Below, piece after piece: positions 52,940-61,789 of a stretch of DNA of 64,000 bases. Position 1 is the first letter of the stretch; each line of letters starts with the position of its first letter. Source of the stretch: Pseudomonas sihuiensis (lineage in GTDB: Bacteria > Pseudomonadota > Gammaproteobacteria > Pseudomonadales > Pseudomonadaceae); NCBI RefSeq assembly GCF_900106015.1, contig NZ_LT629797.1, positions 3,038,001-3,102,000 of the forward strand, given 5' to 3'. Both the position numbers and the translations under genes were made by a program. Under the pieces are notes generated by a model, which worked only from the letters and a program-made list of their open reading frames with translations, ran no database searches and was not told where the DNA came from.

Positions 52940-53784
52940 CAATTGCGCCCCGAACGCTGTGGCCGCAACCCGGAAAGCCGCGGTAGCAACACCCGCTCGA
53001 ACAACCTCGGGAAGAAGCGCGCCAGCACCCGGGCGCGCCAATCGACGTTGGACAACACCAGCAGCCGCCGACGCTTGAGTGCCCCATGATAGATGGCCTC
53101 GGCGACATCCTGCGGCGAGGCCACCTTGCCCATCGCCAAGGGCGGTTGGGCAGCCACCGAGCCGTCACCGACCAGAGCGTTCTTGCGCAGGTCGGTCGCG
53201 GTAAAACCTGGGCACACCAGCATCACGTTCACACCCGAGCCCTTGAGCTCAAAGCGCAGCGTCTCGAACAAGCCATGCAGCGCGTGCTTGCTGGCGTTGT
53301 AAGCGCTGCGATAGAGCAACGGCGCGATACCCGATAGTGAGCTGAGGACGATGATCTGCCCGCCGCGGGCAATCAGGCTGGGCAGCGCTGCCTGGGTGCA
53401 GTAGAGCGCGCCGAAATAGTTGACCGCCATGACCCGCTGGAACACTTCCAGACTGGTCTCGGCGAAGGTGCTGCGATGAGTGATGCCGGCATTGTTGACC
53501 AACACATCGATACCGCCGAAACGTTCCACCGCCAGCGCCACCGCGCGCTGCACCGCCTCGGCGTCAGCCACGTCGCAGAGCAGCCCCAGCGCCTCGGCGT
53601 TGTGATGATCGGCCAGGTGCTGCACCAGGCTGTCCAGCGCTGCCTGCTGCAGATCGAGAATCACCAGGCGCGCACCAGCCTGGGCCAGGCGTATCGCCAA
53701 GGCGCGACCGATGCCGGCACATCCACCCGTGATGAGTACGACCTTGCGGTCGAACACCTTGTTGGCGAATACCTTGCGATACAT
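52939..53784 (-). CDS. Short-chain dehydrogenase/reductase, membrane-lipid-type
   Basis: A 281-residue SDR with cofactor motif GGCAGIGRALA at about residues 20-30, NNAG near 98, catalytic Ser-Ser in VLSSLSG, and YNASK at about 165-169. The basic, hydrophobic C-terminal extension (RARVLARFFPRLFERVLLPRL) suggests membrane association, as in SDRs that reduce sphingoid or lipid ketones. ATG 53784 follows GGGAG. Confidence 0.89.
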   Translation of the reverse strand: MYRKVFANKVFDRKVVLITGGCAGIGRALAIRLAQAGARLVILDLQQAALDSLVQHLADHHNAEALGLLCDVADAEAVQRAVALAVERFGGIDVLVNNAGITHRSTFAETSLEVFQRVMAVNYFGALYCTQAALPSLIARGGQIIVLSSLSGIAPLLYRSAYNASKHALHGLFETLRFELKGSGVNVMLVCPGFTATDLRKNALVGDGSVAAQPPLAMGKVASPQDVAEAIYHGALKRRRLLVLSNVDWRARVLARFFPRLFERVLLPRLSGLRPQRSGRN

Positions 53785-53816
53785 GCGTTGCTCCCGCTGC
53801 CCTGGCCTCGGCGACA

Positions 53817-54056
53817 CTACAACCTGTTATGGCTGCCATCGCAACAGGGCGGCGTGGCTGTGTGCTTGCAGCCACAGAAAAATACCTGTTCGGCGCGCTC
53901 GGCATGGTACTTCAGTGGCGTCAGCCCGCTGCCCTTGTGGCTGCCATCGCAGAATGGCTGGCTGGCGCTGCGCCCACAACGGCACCAGAAATAATCCCGA
54001 CCGGCCTCCACATCCACCGCGTAGGGGCCACGCTGAGCGATCAGCGGCTGGTTCAT
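53817..54056 (-). CDS. Double CDGSH iron-sulfur protein
   Basis: A 79-residue protein with two CDGSH 2Fe-2S motifs: CRCGRSASQPFCDGSH and CGCKHTATPPCCDGSH, each with the three Cys and one His that hold the cluster. Likely a small electron-transfer or redox-sensing protein in the cytosol. ATG 54056 follows GGGAGG; the long upstream frame is not coding. It precedes the SDR by 32 bases on the same strand. Confidence 0.9.
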   Translation of the reverse strand: MNQPLIAQRGPYAVDVEAGRDYFWCRCGRSASQPFCDGSHKGSGLTPLKYHAERAEQVFFCGCKHTATPPCCDGSHNRL

Positions 54057-54146
54057 CGCAACCTCCCGGCAGGATCGCGCATGCCTGGGCCGACAGGCCG
54101 CAGTCAGGTATCCTCGCCTCCTTCCAGCATAGTCGCCCGTTTCGCC

Positions 54147-55238
54147 ATGTCCCTGCCTCGCCCGCTTCGCCTGCTCCTGCTCATTGTGTTGCCATTGCTC
54201 GCTGTGCTGATTGCGCTGGTGTACAGCCTGACCTGGCGCCCGCTGCCCCATGAAGAAGCAGCCGTGTCATGCAGCGGGCAGGTGGCGCAGCTGCAGCCCG
54301 GCCAGGCACTCAAGGTGATGACCTGGAACGTGCAGTACCTGGCCGGCAAGCGCTACGTGTTCTGGTACGACCTGCCCGGCGGCGATGGACCGGACGAGCG
54401 CCCGAGCAGCGCCGACCTGGCCGTCACCCTGGATGAAGTGGTGCGCGTGCTGCGCGACGAACAACCGGATGTCGTACTGCTGCAGGAGCTGCACGACAAG
54501 GCCAAGGCCAGCGACTACCAGGATCAGCTGGCCCTGCTGCAAGCGCGCCTGAGCGACCTTTACCCCTGCAGCACCGAGGCCTTCTACTGGAAGGCCGGTT
54601 TCGTTCCGCACCCGCGCATCCTCGGCAGCGTCGGCATGAAACTCGGCACCCTCAGTCGCTTCCAGATCGCCCGCGCCGAACGCCTGCAATTGCCCATGCT
54701 CGAGAGCGACCTGCTGAGCCGTCAGTTCCAGCTCAAGCGCGCCTTGCTGGTCAGCTACCTGCCGATTCGTGGTGGCGACGAACTGGTGGCGATCAACACC
54801 CATTTCGATGCCTTCGCCCAGGGCGAGGACACCATGCAGCGCCAGGTGGAGATGACCGACGGCCTGCTCCAGCAGCTGCAAACCAGCGACAAAACCTGGG
54901 TGCTGGGCGGCGACCTCAACCTGCTGCCACCCGGTCAGTTCCAGCATCTGCCGGAGGATCAACGTAGCTGGTACGCCGCCGACAGCGAATTACAGGACCT
55001 GGCCCGGCGCTACCCGATGATCCCCAGCCTACAACAGGCCAGCGGCGCACAGCAGGCGCAGTGGTACACCCACTATCCCAACGACCCGGCCGCCAGTGGC
55101 CCGGATCGCACCCTCGACTACCTGTTCTACAGCCCGCGCCTAACACCACTGGCCAGCCGGGTGCGGCAGCACGACACCCTGAGCATTTCCGACCACCTGC
55201 CGGTGATCGGGCGTTTCTTCCTGCCCAGCCAGGAATGA
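54147..55238 (+). CDS. Endonuclease/exonuclease/phosphatase family protein, membrane-anchored
   Basis: A 363-residue protein with an N-terminal TM anchor (LLLLIVLPLLAVLIALVYSL) and an EEP domain. Visible catalytic elements are MTWNVQYLAG, VLLQELHD (metal Glu), INTHFDAF, GGDLNLLP and SISDHLPVIGRFF (catalytic His). Its substrate may be nucleic acid, a phospholipid or an inositol phosphate; it should face the periplasm. The frame is open from 53829, but ATG 54147 starts the anchor. Confidence 0.86.
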   Translation: MSLPRPLRLLLLIVLPLLAVLIALVYSLTWRPLPHEEAAVSCSGQVAQLQPGQALKVMTWNVQYLAGKRYVFWYDLPGGDGPDERPSSADLAVTLDEVVRVLRDEQPDVVLLQELHDKAKASDYQDQLALLQARLSDLYPCSTEAFYWKAGFVPHPRILGSVGMKLGTLSRFQIARAERLQLPMLESDLLSRQFQLKRALLVSYLPIRGGDELVAINTHFDAFAQGEDTMQRQVEMTDGLLQQLQTSDKTWVLGGDLNLLPPGQFQHLPEDQRSWYAADSELQDLARRYPMIPSLQQASGAQQAQWYTHYPNDPAASGPDRTLDYLFYSPRLTPLASRVRQHDTLSISDHLPVIGRFFLPSQE

Positions 55239-55324
55239 ACCGGGCTGGACAAGCCAACCCGGTTTTGTCCATGCTAGCCGGGTATTACAAAAAAAAGACA
55301 AGACGGCCAATCGCCGCGGTCCAA

Positions 55325-56059
55325 ATGCCTATACGCTTCTGCCTGCTACTCATCGCTCTGCTCTGGCTGCCGGCTCTCTGCACTGCCGAGGCTAGGCCAC
55401 GCATTCATGTGGGGTACTACGAGTTTCCGCCCTTTTCCTATACCGACGCCCAGGGTCAACCCAGCGGCTCGGGGCTTGATCTGACGGCGCGCCTGCTCGA
55501 GGCGGCAGGCTATGAAGCCGACTTTCGCTCCTACCCCGGCGCACGACTCTACAGCGGCCTGCTCGATGGCAGCATCCAGCTCTGGGCTGGCGCATCCGGC
55601 AAACCGCAGTTGGCCGGGCAGACCCTCGAGAGTTGGCACCTGCTGGGCGAAATCACCCTCAACCTGTACTTCCGACAGGACACACCCGCGCCCACCATTC
55701 CAGACGATCTGACAGGTCGCGGGGTAATTCTGATCACGGGCTACAGCTACTGGCAGGACGTCAACCAATGGCTGGAGGATCCGGCACGCAATATCTCCCT
55801 TCACCGCACCCGCAGCCACATCTCGGCACTGGAGATGCTCCAGCGCCGACGTGGCGACTACCTGCTGGACTACCAGGCGCCCGTTGAACAGGCCATGCGC
55901 ACGCTGGGCATGGCTGAACTGCCCTTCGTCGAGGTACAGCGTCTGCCGCTGCGGCTGATCTATTCGCGACGTGCGCCTGATGCCGAGCGCCTGCGCGATG
56001 ATCTGGACCGGGCCTATCAGCGCTTGCAGGATGCCGGCGAGGATCTGCAGCTGTACTGA
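55325..56059 (+). CDS. Periplasmic substrate-binding protein, family 3 (amino-acid-type)
   Basis: A 244-residue protein with a signal peptide (ending LCTAEA near residue 22) and an SBP_bac_3 domain (IHVGYYEFPPFSYTDAQGQPSGSGLDLTARLLEAAGY...). No ABC permease is nearby, so it may be an orphan sensor-like binding protein. It belongs to the same general family as the fragment at 52793-52939. Shine-Dalgarno is weak; an upstream ATG at 55271 would add a basic stretch before the signal. Confidence 0.82.
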   Translation: MPIRFCLLLIALLWLPALCTAEARPRIHVGYYEFPPFSYTDAQGQPSGSGLDLTARLLEAAGYEADFRSYPGARLYSGLLDGSIQLWAGASGKPQLAGQTLESWHLLGEITLNLYFRQDTPAPTIPDDLTGRGVILITGYSYWQDVNQWLEDPARNISLHRTRSHISALEMLQRRRGDYLLDYQAPVEQAMRTLGMAELPFVEVQRLPLRLIYSRRAPDAERLRDDLDRAYQRLQDAGEDLQLY

Positions 56060-56063
56060 CCCT

Positions 56064-56870
56064 TCAATCGCCGCGCAGCCTGGCCAGCGCACGCTCCAGG
56101 CTGGCGTGCGACAGCTCGCCCAGGTGACTGCCGACCTGCCGGCCCTCGGCATCGTAGAACAGCGTGGTGGGTAACGCCCGCGAGCCCACCAACTGACCCA
56201 GCTGCACCTGCTCGTCGAGCAGCAGATTGTCCAGACTCAGTTGCTGCGCGGCGAGGAACTCACCCACCAGCGCAGCACTTTCCCCCTGGTTGACGAACAG
56301 GATGGTGATAGCAGCCTCACGCTGCTGCGCCTGCATCAGCACCGGCATCTCACGTCGACATGGCGGGCACCAGGTGGCCCACAGGTTGACCACCAGCGGC
56401 TGGCCGGCGTAGTCACGCAGGTTCACCGGATTACCCTGCATATCCCGCACCTGCAGATCAGGCAGTCGCGTGCCCTGCTCCAGCGCATGCAACATCAGGT
56501 TGCCACCCAGCCACAGCGCCAGACCGACGCCCATCGCCACGCCCAACGGCCGGCGCAATTGTGCCTGGCGCCAGAGATACCAGGCGCCCAACGCAAGTCC
56601 CGCGAGCACACCCGGCCAGGCGATGAAGCCGCCATCACGGATATCCACCGCTCGCCACGGCTGATCGCGGAAATACTCGGCATACACCAGCACGAACGCC
56701 AGCCGCGCCACCAGCAAGCCCAGCATCAGCATGCGGAACAACTGACTTTCCGGATTGCAGCCGTGGCGACGACCGATCAACCAGCCAACCAGTGTGGCCA
56801 GCAGCAGGCTGCCAAACAGCAGCACATGGGAAACACCAAGGGCCAAGGGCCCGACGTCCAGGGTCAGCAT
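56064..56870 (-). CDS. TlpA-like thiol-disulfide protein with N-terminal Lgt-like membrane domain
   Basis: A 268-residue fusion. Residues 1-130 hold about four TM helices resembling prolipoprotein diacylglyceryl transferase topology (VSHVLLFGSLLL..., RDGGFIAWPGVLAGL). Residues 135-268 form a TlpA/DsbE-type thioredoxin domain with WCPPC (Cys168, Cys171). It probably reduces periplasmic disulfides. Lgt catalytic residues are not evident, so the membrane part is likely a tether or electron partner. Ends 4 bases after the convergent SBP gene. Confidence 0.84.
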   Translation of the reverse strand: MLTLDVGPLALGVSHVLLFGSLLLATLVGWLIGRRHGCNPESQLFRMLMLGLLVARLAFVLVYAEYFRDQPWRAVDIRDGGFIAWPGVLAGLALGAWYLWRQAQLRRPLGVAMGVGLALWLGGNLMLHALEQGTRLPDLQVRDMQGNPVNLRDYAGQPLVVNLWATWCPPCRREMPVLMQAQQREAAITILFVNQGESAALVGEFLAAQQLSLDNLLLDEQVQLGQLVGSRALPTTLFYDAEGRQVGSHLGELSHASLERALARLRGD

Positions 56871-56877
56871 CGACTTC

Positions 56878-59415
56878 TCATTTTCTCGGTTTGGCCCGCG
56901 CCGTGGGCTCGGCGATCAATGGGTCGTCCGGCCAGTAGTGCTTCGGGTAGCGCCCCTTGAGGTCCTTCTTCACCTCCAGGTAGGTATTGGCCCAGAAGCT
57001 GGCCAGGTCCTGCGTCACCTGCACCGGCCTGCGCGCGGGTGACAGCAGATGCAGCTTGAGGCCGAGGCGGCCACCAGCGATGCGCGGCGTGGCGGCCAGG
57101 CCGAACAGCTCCTGCAGGCGCACGGCGAGCACCGGCGGGTTTTCCGTGTAGTCGATGGCAATGCGTGAGCCGGACGGCACGCTCAGCGCGCGCGGCGCCA
57201 ACTCGTCGAGGCGTTGCGGCAGTGGCCAGGGCAGCAGCGTCTGCAGGATCGACGGCAGGTCGAGGCCTGCGAAGTGGCTGAGGCGGTTGACCTTGCTTAA
57301 GAATGGCGTCAGCCACTGCTCGAGGCTGGCCAGCAGCGCGGCATCCGACAAGTCCGGCCATTCGCTCTGCCCCTGTTGCTGCAGGTCCAGCTCACGCAAC
57401 AGGGCCACCCGCGCCTGCCACTGGCGCAGCTCCGGAGTCCAGGGCAGCAGTTCCAGGCCCTTGCGCCGCACCAGGCCGACCAGGGCGCTGCCGCGCGCCG
57501 CCTCGTCCAGCGCGGCCAGCGCCTGGCGTTCCAGCACCAGCTCGCCGACCTTGCGCTGGCGCTCGGCGCGCAGCACGCCTTCACGCTCGTCCCAGTCGAG
57601 CACGTCCAGCGTCGCGACCTGCTCGGCGAGCTCACGCTCGAACAGCGCCGGGTCGAGATCGGCGGCGAGATAGATACGTTCCTCGCGCTGACCCTGGCGG
57701 CTGCCCAGGTCGGCCACCACCAGCCATTCATGCTTCATCAGCGCATCGGCTTCACCGAACTGCGCGGCGCGGCCATTGGCCAGGCGGTAGTCGGCACCCC
57801 CAACACGGCGCTGCTGGGCGATGCGGTCGGGGTAAGCGAAAGCCAGCAGGCAGCCGAGCCAGCGCGGATGCTCGGGATCACTCACCATCTGGTTCGCCGA
57901 CCGCCCCCTGAGCAGCCCCTGGAACTGCTTGGCCAGTTGCCGCGCGCGCTGCACGCCGCCCACGGCGTTGCGCGCGGCGCGGCTTTCGCCGCTGAGCAGG
58001 GCCAGACGACTGTGCAAGTCGGCGCCACCGCCGCGCAGGATATCGCGCTCGGACAACAGCGCGGCCAGATCGCAGGCCAACGCACCGAGGCCCAGCGCCT
58101 GGCCGCGCAGCAGCAGATGGGCAATACGCGGATGGCTCGGCAGCTCGGCCATGGCCTGGCCGTGGGCATTGAGTGCACCACGTTCATCCAGCGCACCAAG
58201 GCGACCGAGTAGATCCAGCGCCTGGGCGTAGGCGGCAGGCGGTGGCACGTCTAGCCAGCTCAGTTCCTGCGGTGTCACGCCCCAGCGCAGCAGTTGCAAG
58301 GCCAGTTCGGCCAGATCAGCCTGCAAAATCTCCGCGCCGGAATAGGCACTGAGCTGTTCGTGCTGCGCCTGCGACCACAGCCGATAGCACACGCCCGGCT
58401 GCAGGCGCCCGGCACGACCGGCGCGCTGGGTGGCGGAGGCGCGGGAAATGCGCTGGGTGTCGAGGCGGGTCATGCCACTGGCCGGGTCGAAGCGCGGCAC
58501 CCGCGCCAGGCCGGCATCGATGACCACACGCACGCCGTCGATGGTCAGGCTGGTCTCGGCGATATTGGTGGCCAGCACCACCTTGCGCTTGCCCTCAGGC
58601 GCCGGCTCGATGGCGGCACGCTGGGCGGACAGATCCAGCTCGCCATGCAGCGGACAGAGCAGGATGTCGTCGTGCCCGCTCAGCACCTCGCCCAGTTGCT
58701 CGGCCACGCGGCGAATCTCGGCCTGCCCCGGCAGGAACACCAGCAGGCTGCCCGGCTCGTCGGCCAGGGCCTGCGATACCGTCTGCACAACCCGCGGTTC
58801 GATCCACTCACCGGGCGCCAGCGGCGCGCTCCAGCGGATATCCACCGGGAACATGCTCCCTTCGCTGCGCAGCACCGGCGCCTCGCCAAGCAGTGCCGAC
58901 AGACGCTCGCCTTCGAGAGTGGCGGACATCAGCAGCACCTTGAGCGGTGCCTCGCCGCTGTCTTCGCCGCGGAACATGGCGCGGCCGTTGAGCGTCAGCG
59001 CCAGGGCCAGATCGGCATCCAGACTTCTTTCATGGAATTCATCAAAGATCACCAGGCCGACGCCATCCAGCGCCGGATCGTCCTGCAGGCGGCGGGCCAG
59101 GATGCCTTCGGTGACCACCTCGATGCGCGTGTTCGGCCCCACCTTGCTGTCCAGGCGAATGCGATAACCAACCGTCTCGCCGACCCGCTCGCCCAGCTCG
59201 CTGGCCAGGCGTTCGGCCGCGGCACGCGCTGCCAGGCGACGCGGCTCGAGCATGAGGATGGTTTGCCCGGCCAGCCAGGGCGCATCGAGCAGCGCCAGTG
59301 GTACGCGGGTGGTCTTGCCAGCGCCGGGCGGCGCCTCCAGCACCACTTCGTGGCGGGCGCTCAGCGCATCACGCAAATCAGGCAGCAGCGAATCGATCGG
59401 CAGGGTGTTCATCAT
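56878..59415 (-). CDS. hrpB: ATP-dependent helicase HrpB
   Basis: An 845-residue DEAH/RHA helicase. Walker A is in LEAPPGAGKTTRVPLALL (about 28-45), DEFHERS is the DEAH-type motif II, MSATLEGERL motif III, and TQRAGRAGRLQPG motif VI. The C-terminal HrpB_C region (about 700-845) ends with ...SFWANTYLEVKKDLKGRYPKHYWPDDPL, a conserved tail. RNA helicase of unclear role. Two ATGs are adjacent; the second (59412) has better spacing to GGAG. Confidence 0.93.
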   Translation of the reverse strand: MMNTLPIDSLLPDLRDALSARHEVVLEAPPGAGKTTRVPLALLDAPWLAGQTILMLEPRRLAARAAAERLASELGERVGETVGYRIRLDSKVGPNTRIEVVTEGILARRLQDDPALDGVGLVIFDEFHERSLDADLALALTLNGRAMFRGEDSGEAPLKVLLMSATLEGERLSALLGEAPVLRSEGSMFPVDIRWSAPLAPGEWIEPRVVQTVSQALADEPGSLLVFLPGQAEIRRVAEQLGEVLSGHDDILLCPLHGELDLSAQRAAIEPAPEGKRKVVLATNIAETSLTIDGVRVVIDAGLARVPRFDPASGMTRLDTQRISRASATQRAGRAGRLQPGVCYRLWSQAQHEQLSAYSGAEILQADLAELALQLLRWGVTPQELSWLDVPPPAAYAQALDLLGRLGALDERGALNAHGQAMAELPSHPRIAHLLLRGQALGLGALACDLAALLSERDILRGGGADLHSRLALLSGESRAARNAVGGVQRARQLAKQFQGLLRGRSANQMVSDPEHPRWLGCLLAFAYPDRIAQQRRVGGADYRLANGRAAQFGEADALMKHEWLVVADLGSRQGQREERIYLAADLDPALFERELAEQVATLDVLDWDEREGVLRAERQRKVGELVLERQALAALDEAARGSALVGLVRRKGLELLPWTPELRQWQARVALLRELDLQQQGQSEWPDLSDAALLASLEQWLTPFLSKVNRLSHFAGLDLPSILQTLLPWPLPQRLDELAPRALSVPSGSRIAIDYTENPPVLAVRLQELFGLAATPRIAGGRLGLKLHLLSPARRPVQVTQDLASFWANTYLEVKKDLKGRYPKHYWPDDPLIAEPTARAKPRK

Positions 59416-59540
59416 TTCTCCACAGCAGGTCGGCGATTATAACGGCGAACCGCCTGCCAACTTGCTGGTCTGAAACAGCGCGCTGCAGTTTTGCAATCAT
59501 CGCCTTGCTATAGTTGCGCCACTTTTTTCTGGAGGTGCTC

Positions 59541-59960
59541 ATGCGCACGAAATCCCGCTTCATCGCCGGCGTTGTCGCCGCTACCCTGCTCGCCCAACTG
59601 ACTGCTTGCGGCTCGATCTTCTACCCGGACCGCCGCGGCCAGATCGAAGGCCGGATCGACCCGGTGATCGCCGGAGCCAATGCCATCGGCATCCTGTTCT
59701 ACGTGATTCCTGGCCTGATCGCCTTCGCCGTGGACTTCGCCACCGGCGCCATCTACCTGCCCGAAGGCCAGACCGCCCAGGTCGACCCGCAGCAGCTCAA
59801 GCAACTGATCGGCGAAGACGGCAAGGTCGACCAGTACGCGCTCAAGACCCTGATCGAAACCAGCACCGGCCACCAGTTGCCGCTGGACGATCCGCGCCTG
59901 ATCCAGCACAGCGGCAGCGCCGAACAACTGGCAGCCTACGGCCTGCGTCCGGCCGCCTGA
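59541..59960 (+). CDS. Predicted lipoprotein with a membrane segment
   Basis: A 139-residue protein with signal peptide and lipobox LAQLTACGS (Cys about residue 23), then a hydrophobic helix (ANAIGILFYVIPGLIAFAVDFATGAIYL) and a soluble tail. The family is known in Pseudomonas as a small lipoprotein with no solid function. GGAGG precedes the ATG. It is followed 5 bases later by the CDF transporter, suggesting an operon. Confidence 0.82.
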   Translation: MRTKSRFIAGVVAATLLAQLTACGSIFYPDRRGQIEGRIDPVIAGANAIGILFYVIPGLIAFAVDFATGAIYLPEGQTAQVDPQQLKQLIGEDGKVDQYALKTLIETSTGHQLPLDDPRLIQHSGSAEQLAAYGLRPAA

Positions 59961-59964
59961 ATCC

Positions 59965-60846
59965 ATGCATGACCCACAGCACGCCAGGCTGATGCGCCTG
60001 GCCACCCGGGCAGCGCTGACGGTGGCGCTGACCCTGGTACTGGCCAAGGCGGTTGCCTGGTGGCTGAGCGGTTCGGTCAGCCTGCTGGCCGGCCTCACCG
60101 ATTCGCTGCTCGATAGCGCCGCCTCGCTGATCAACCTGGTTGCCGTGCACTTCGCCCTGCGCCCTGCCGACGAGGATCACCGCTACGGCCACGGCAAGGC
60201 CGAGGCGCTGGCCGGGCTGGGCCAAGCGCTGTTCATCGGTGTCAGTGCCGTGCTCATTGGCCTGCAGGGCGTCGAGCGCCTGCAAGTGCCACAGCCGCTG
60301 GAAGCCGAAGGTATCGGCATCGCCGTCATGCTGCTGTCGCTGGCCTTGACCGTCGCCCTGCTGAGCTTTCAACGCAAGGTGGTGCGCGAGACTGGCTCCA
60401 CCGCGATTCACGCCGACTCGCTGCACTACCGCTCCGACATCCTGCTCAACAGCAGCATCCTCCTCGCCCTGCTACTGACCCGTTTCGGCTGGCAGCAGAT
60501 GGATGCGATCTTCGCCATCGGCATCGCCTTCTACATCTTCTGGAGCGCCATCAGCATCGTGCGCGGCGCTGTGGCCGTACTGATGGACGAGGAACTGCCC
60601 AGCGAGACCACTCAGCATATGTACCAGCTGGCCACCTCGGTGCCGGGCGTGCTCGGCGCGCACGATCTGCGTACACGCATTTCCGGTACGCGCTGGTTCG
60701 TCCAGTTGCACCTGGAGCTGCCGGGTGAGATGAGCCTGTCGCAGGCCCATGCTCACTGCGTGGCTGTGGAGAAGGCGATTCATGAGCACTATCCACGTGC
60801 CGAAGTGCTGGTGCATGCCGATCCGCCGGAAGTGGTCCAACGCTGA
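59965..60846 (+). CDS. Cation diffusion facilitator, FieF/YiiP type
   Basis: A 293-residue CDF exporter for Zn2+/Fe2+/Cd2+. Six TM helices; the transport site is in LTDSLLDSAASLINL (TM2) and the TM5 region HADSLHYRSDILLNSS; the C-terminal cytosolic domain (from about 210) contains the metal-binding His (IHEHYPRAEVLVHADP). The DxxxD/HxxxD pairing fits zinc and iron transport. Confidence 0.92.
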   Translation: MHDPQHARLMRLATRAALTVALTLVLAKAVAWWLSGSVSLLAGLTDSLLDSAASLINLVAVHFALRPADEDHRYGHGKAEALAGLGQALFIGVSAVLIGLQGVERLQVPQPLEAEGIGIAVMLLSLALTVALLSFQRKVVRETGSTAIHADSLHYRSDILLNSSILLALLLTRFGWQQMDAIFAIGIAFYIFWSAISIVRGAVAVLMDEELPSETTQHMYQLATSVPGVLGAHDLRTRISGTRWFVQLHLELPGEMSLSQAHAHCVAVEKAIHEHYPRAEVLVHADPPEVVQR

Positions 60847-60911
60847 CCACAACGCCCCGCCTCTCGAAAATCGCCCAAGCCCACGAGCCTCCTGCAGAAA
60901 TCCCAGGCAAT

Positions 60912-60934
60912 AAAAAAGGGGCCTCGCGGCCCCC
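60912..60934 (-). terminator. Rho-independent terminator reading on the minus strand
   Basis: Stem GGGGCC (60918-60923) / GGCCCC (60928-60933) with a TCGC loop. The six A residues before it on the plus strand become a U-tract on a minus-strand transcript; on the plus strand no T-tract follows, so it is oriented for leftward transcription although no leftward gene is evident. Confidence 0.75.
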
Positions 60935-61110
60935 TCGGGAAATCTGTCCGGTGCTGGCGATGCTGTCGCCGCTTTCGTCGCCCGCCTGGTTGGGCAGTGC
61001 GGACCCGGGTGCCGGTGCGATCCGGTAGGACCGTCGGCGCCGGCTCACCTGGTTGGGCGAGGCCGGTAGGACTTGTCGTCCGGGCCGTGAAACTGAGAGA
61101 AAGCTTACGC
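60912..61110 (-). ncRNA. Candidate minus-strand small RNA upstream of the Lrp gene
   Basis: The 373-base gap 60847-61219 has no gene on either strand. On the minus strand it ends in an oriented terminator (60912-60934) and contains two copies of a unit with GTCCTACCGG followed later by GCCCAACCAGG, about 55-60 bases apart, giving strong GC-rich hairpins. No start codon with a ribosome binding site leads a plausible small protein. The 5' end is unknown; my left-right limits are approximate. It does not match the well-known Pseudomonas RNAs that I can recall. Confidence 0.35.
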
Positions 61111-61149
61111 CTGTCGCGCCGAAATAAGATTGCTAAGATTGCTTACAAA

Positions 61150-61173
61150 GTTACCAATTGCGCAATTAACAAC
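61150..61173. promoter_or_regulatory. Palindromic probable operator upstream of the Lrp-family gene
   Basis: The core AATTGCGCAATT (61156-61167) is a perfect 12-bp palindrome, extended by GTT at 61150 and AAC at 61171-61173. Two direct copies of aagattgct lie just upstream at 61126-61143. AT-rich palindromes of this kind suit Lrp/AsnC autoregulation. Confidence 0.5.
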
Positions 61174-61219
61174 TAAAGGAGCACTATCTAGCGCAATCCA
61201 ATAATGAGCCAGTTAAAAA

Positions 61220-61699
61220 ATGGACAAACTCGACCGTTACGACCTGAACATTCTCGCCGAATTGCAGCGCAACGCTGCCCTGTCCAACCAGGAACTGGCC
61301 GAACGTATCGGCCTGTCGCCCTCGCCCTGCTCGCGCCGCGTCAAACAGCTGGAGGACGATGGCTACATCACCGGCCAGGTCGCCCTGCTCGACCGCAAGA
61401 AGCTTGGCCTGAGCCTGACCGCCTACGTGCTGATCGGCATGGACCGGCACACCCCCGAGCGCTTCGAGCACTTTCAGGACGAAATCCGCAAATGCCCCGA
61501 GGTGCTGGAGTGCTGCCTGGTGACCGGGATGGACGCCGACTACCAGCTCAAGGTAGTGGTGCCGGACATGGACCATTACCAGAAGCTGCTGCTCGGCACC
61601 CTGACTCGCATCGATGGTGTTTCCAGCGTGCGCTCGAGCTTCGTACTGCAGCAGATTCTCTCCAGCACGCAGTTGCCGCTACAGCACCTGCGCGACTGA
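61220..61699 (+). CDS. Lrp/AsnC-family transcriptional regulator
   Basis: A 159-residue regulator: helix-turn-helix at residues 5-50 (DLNILAELQRNAALSNQELAERIGLSPSPCSRRVKQLE) and the RAM effector domain behind it. It probably senses an amino acid. No Shine-Dalgarno is near ATG 61220; AAAGGAG at 61176-61182 is too far, so start or leader may be unusual. Its target is unclear: the neighbouring gap contains no divergent gene. Confidence 0.9.
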   Translation: MDKLDRYDLNILAELQRNAALSNQELAERIGLSPSPCSRRVKQLEDDGYITGQVALLDRKKLGLSLTAYVLIGMDRHTPERFEHFQDEIRKCPEVLECCLVTGMDADYQLKVVVPDMDHYQKLLLGTLTRIDGVSSVRSSFVLQQILSSTQLPLQHLRD

Positions 61700-61789
61700 A
61701 AGTCGCAGGGTGAAGCGGATCATGCCGCGCGCCAGGTCAGGGCGCGTATAATTCCGGCCCTGCGTTTTCCGTCCGAATCATGAGGCACC

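Noticed and set aside
60551..61048. A 165-codon minus-strand open frame over the candidate RNA region
   Set aside because: GTG start without a ribosome binding site; it runs through the terminator hairpin and into the antisense of the CDF gene.
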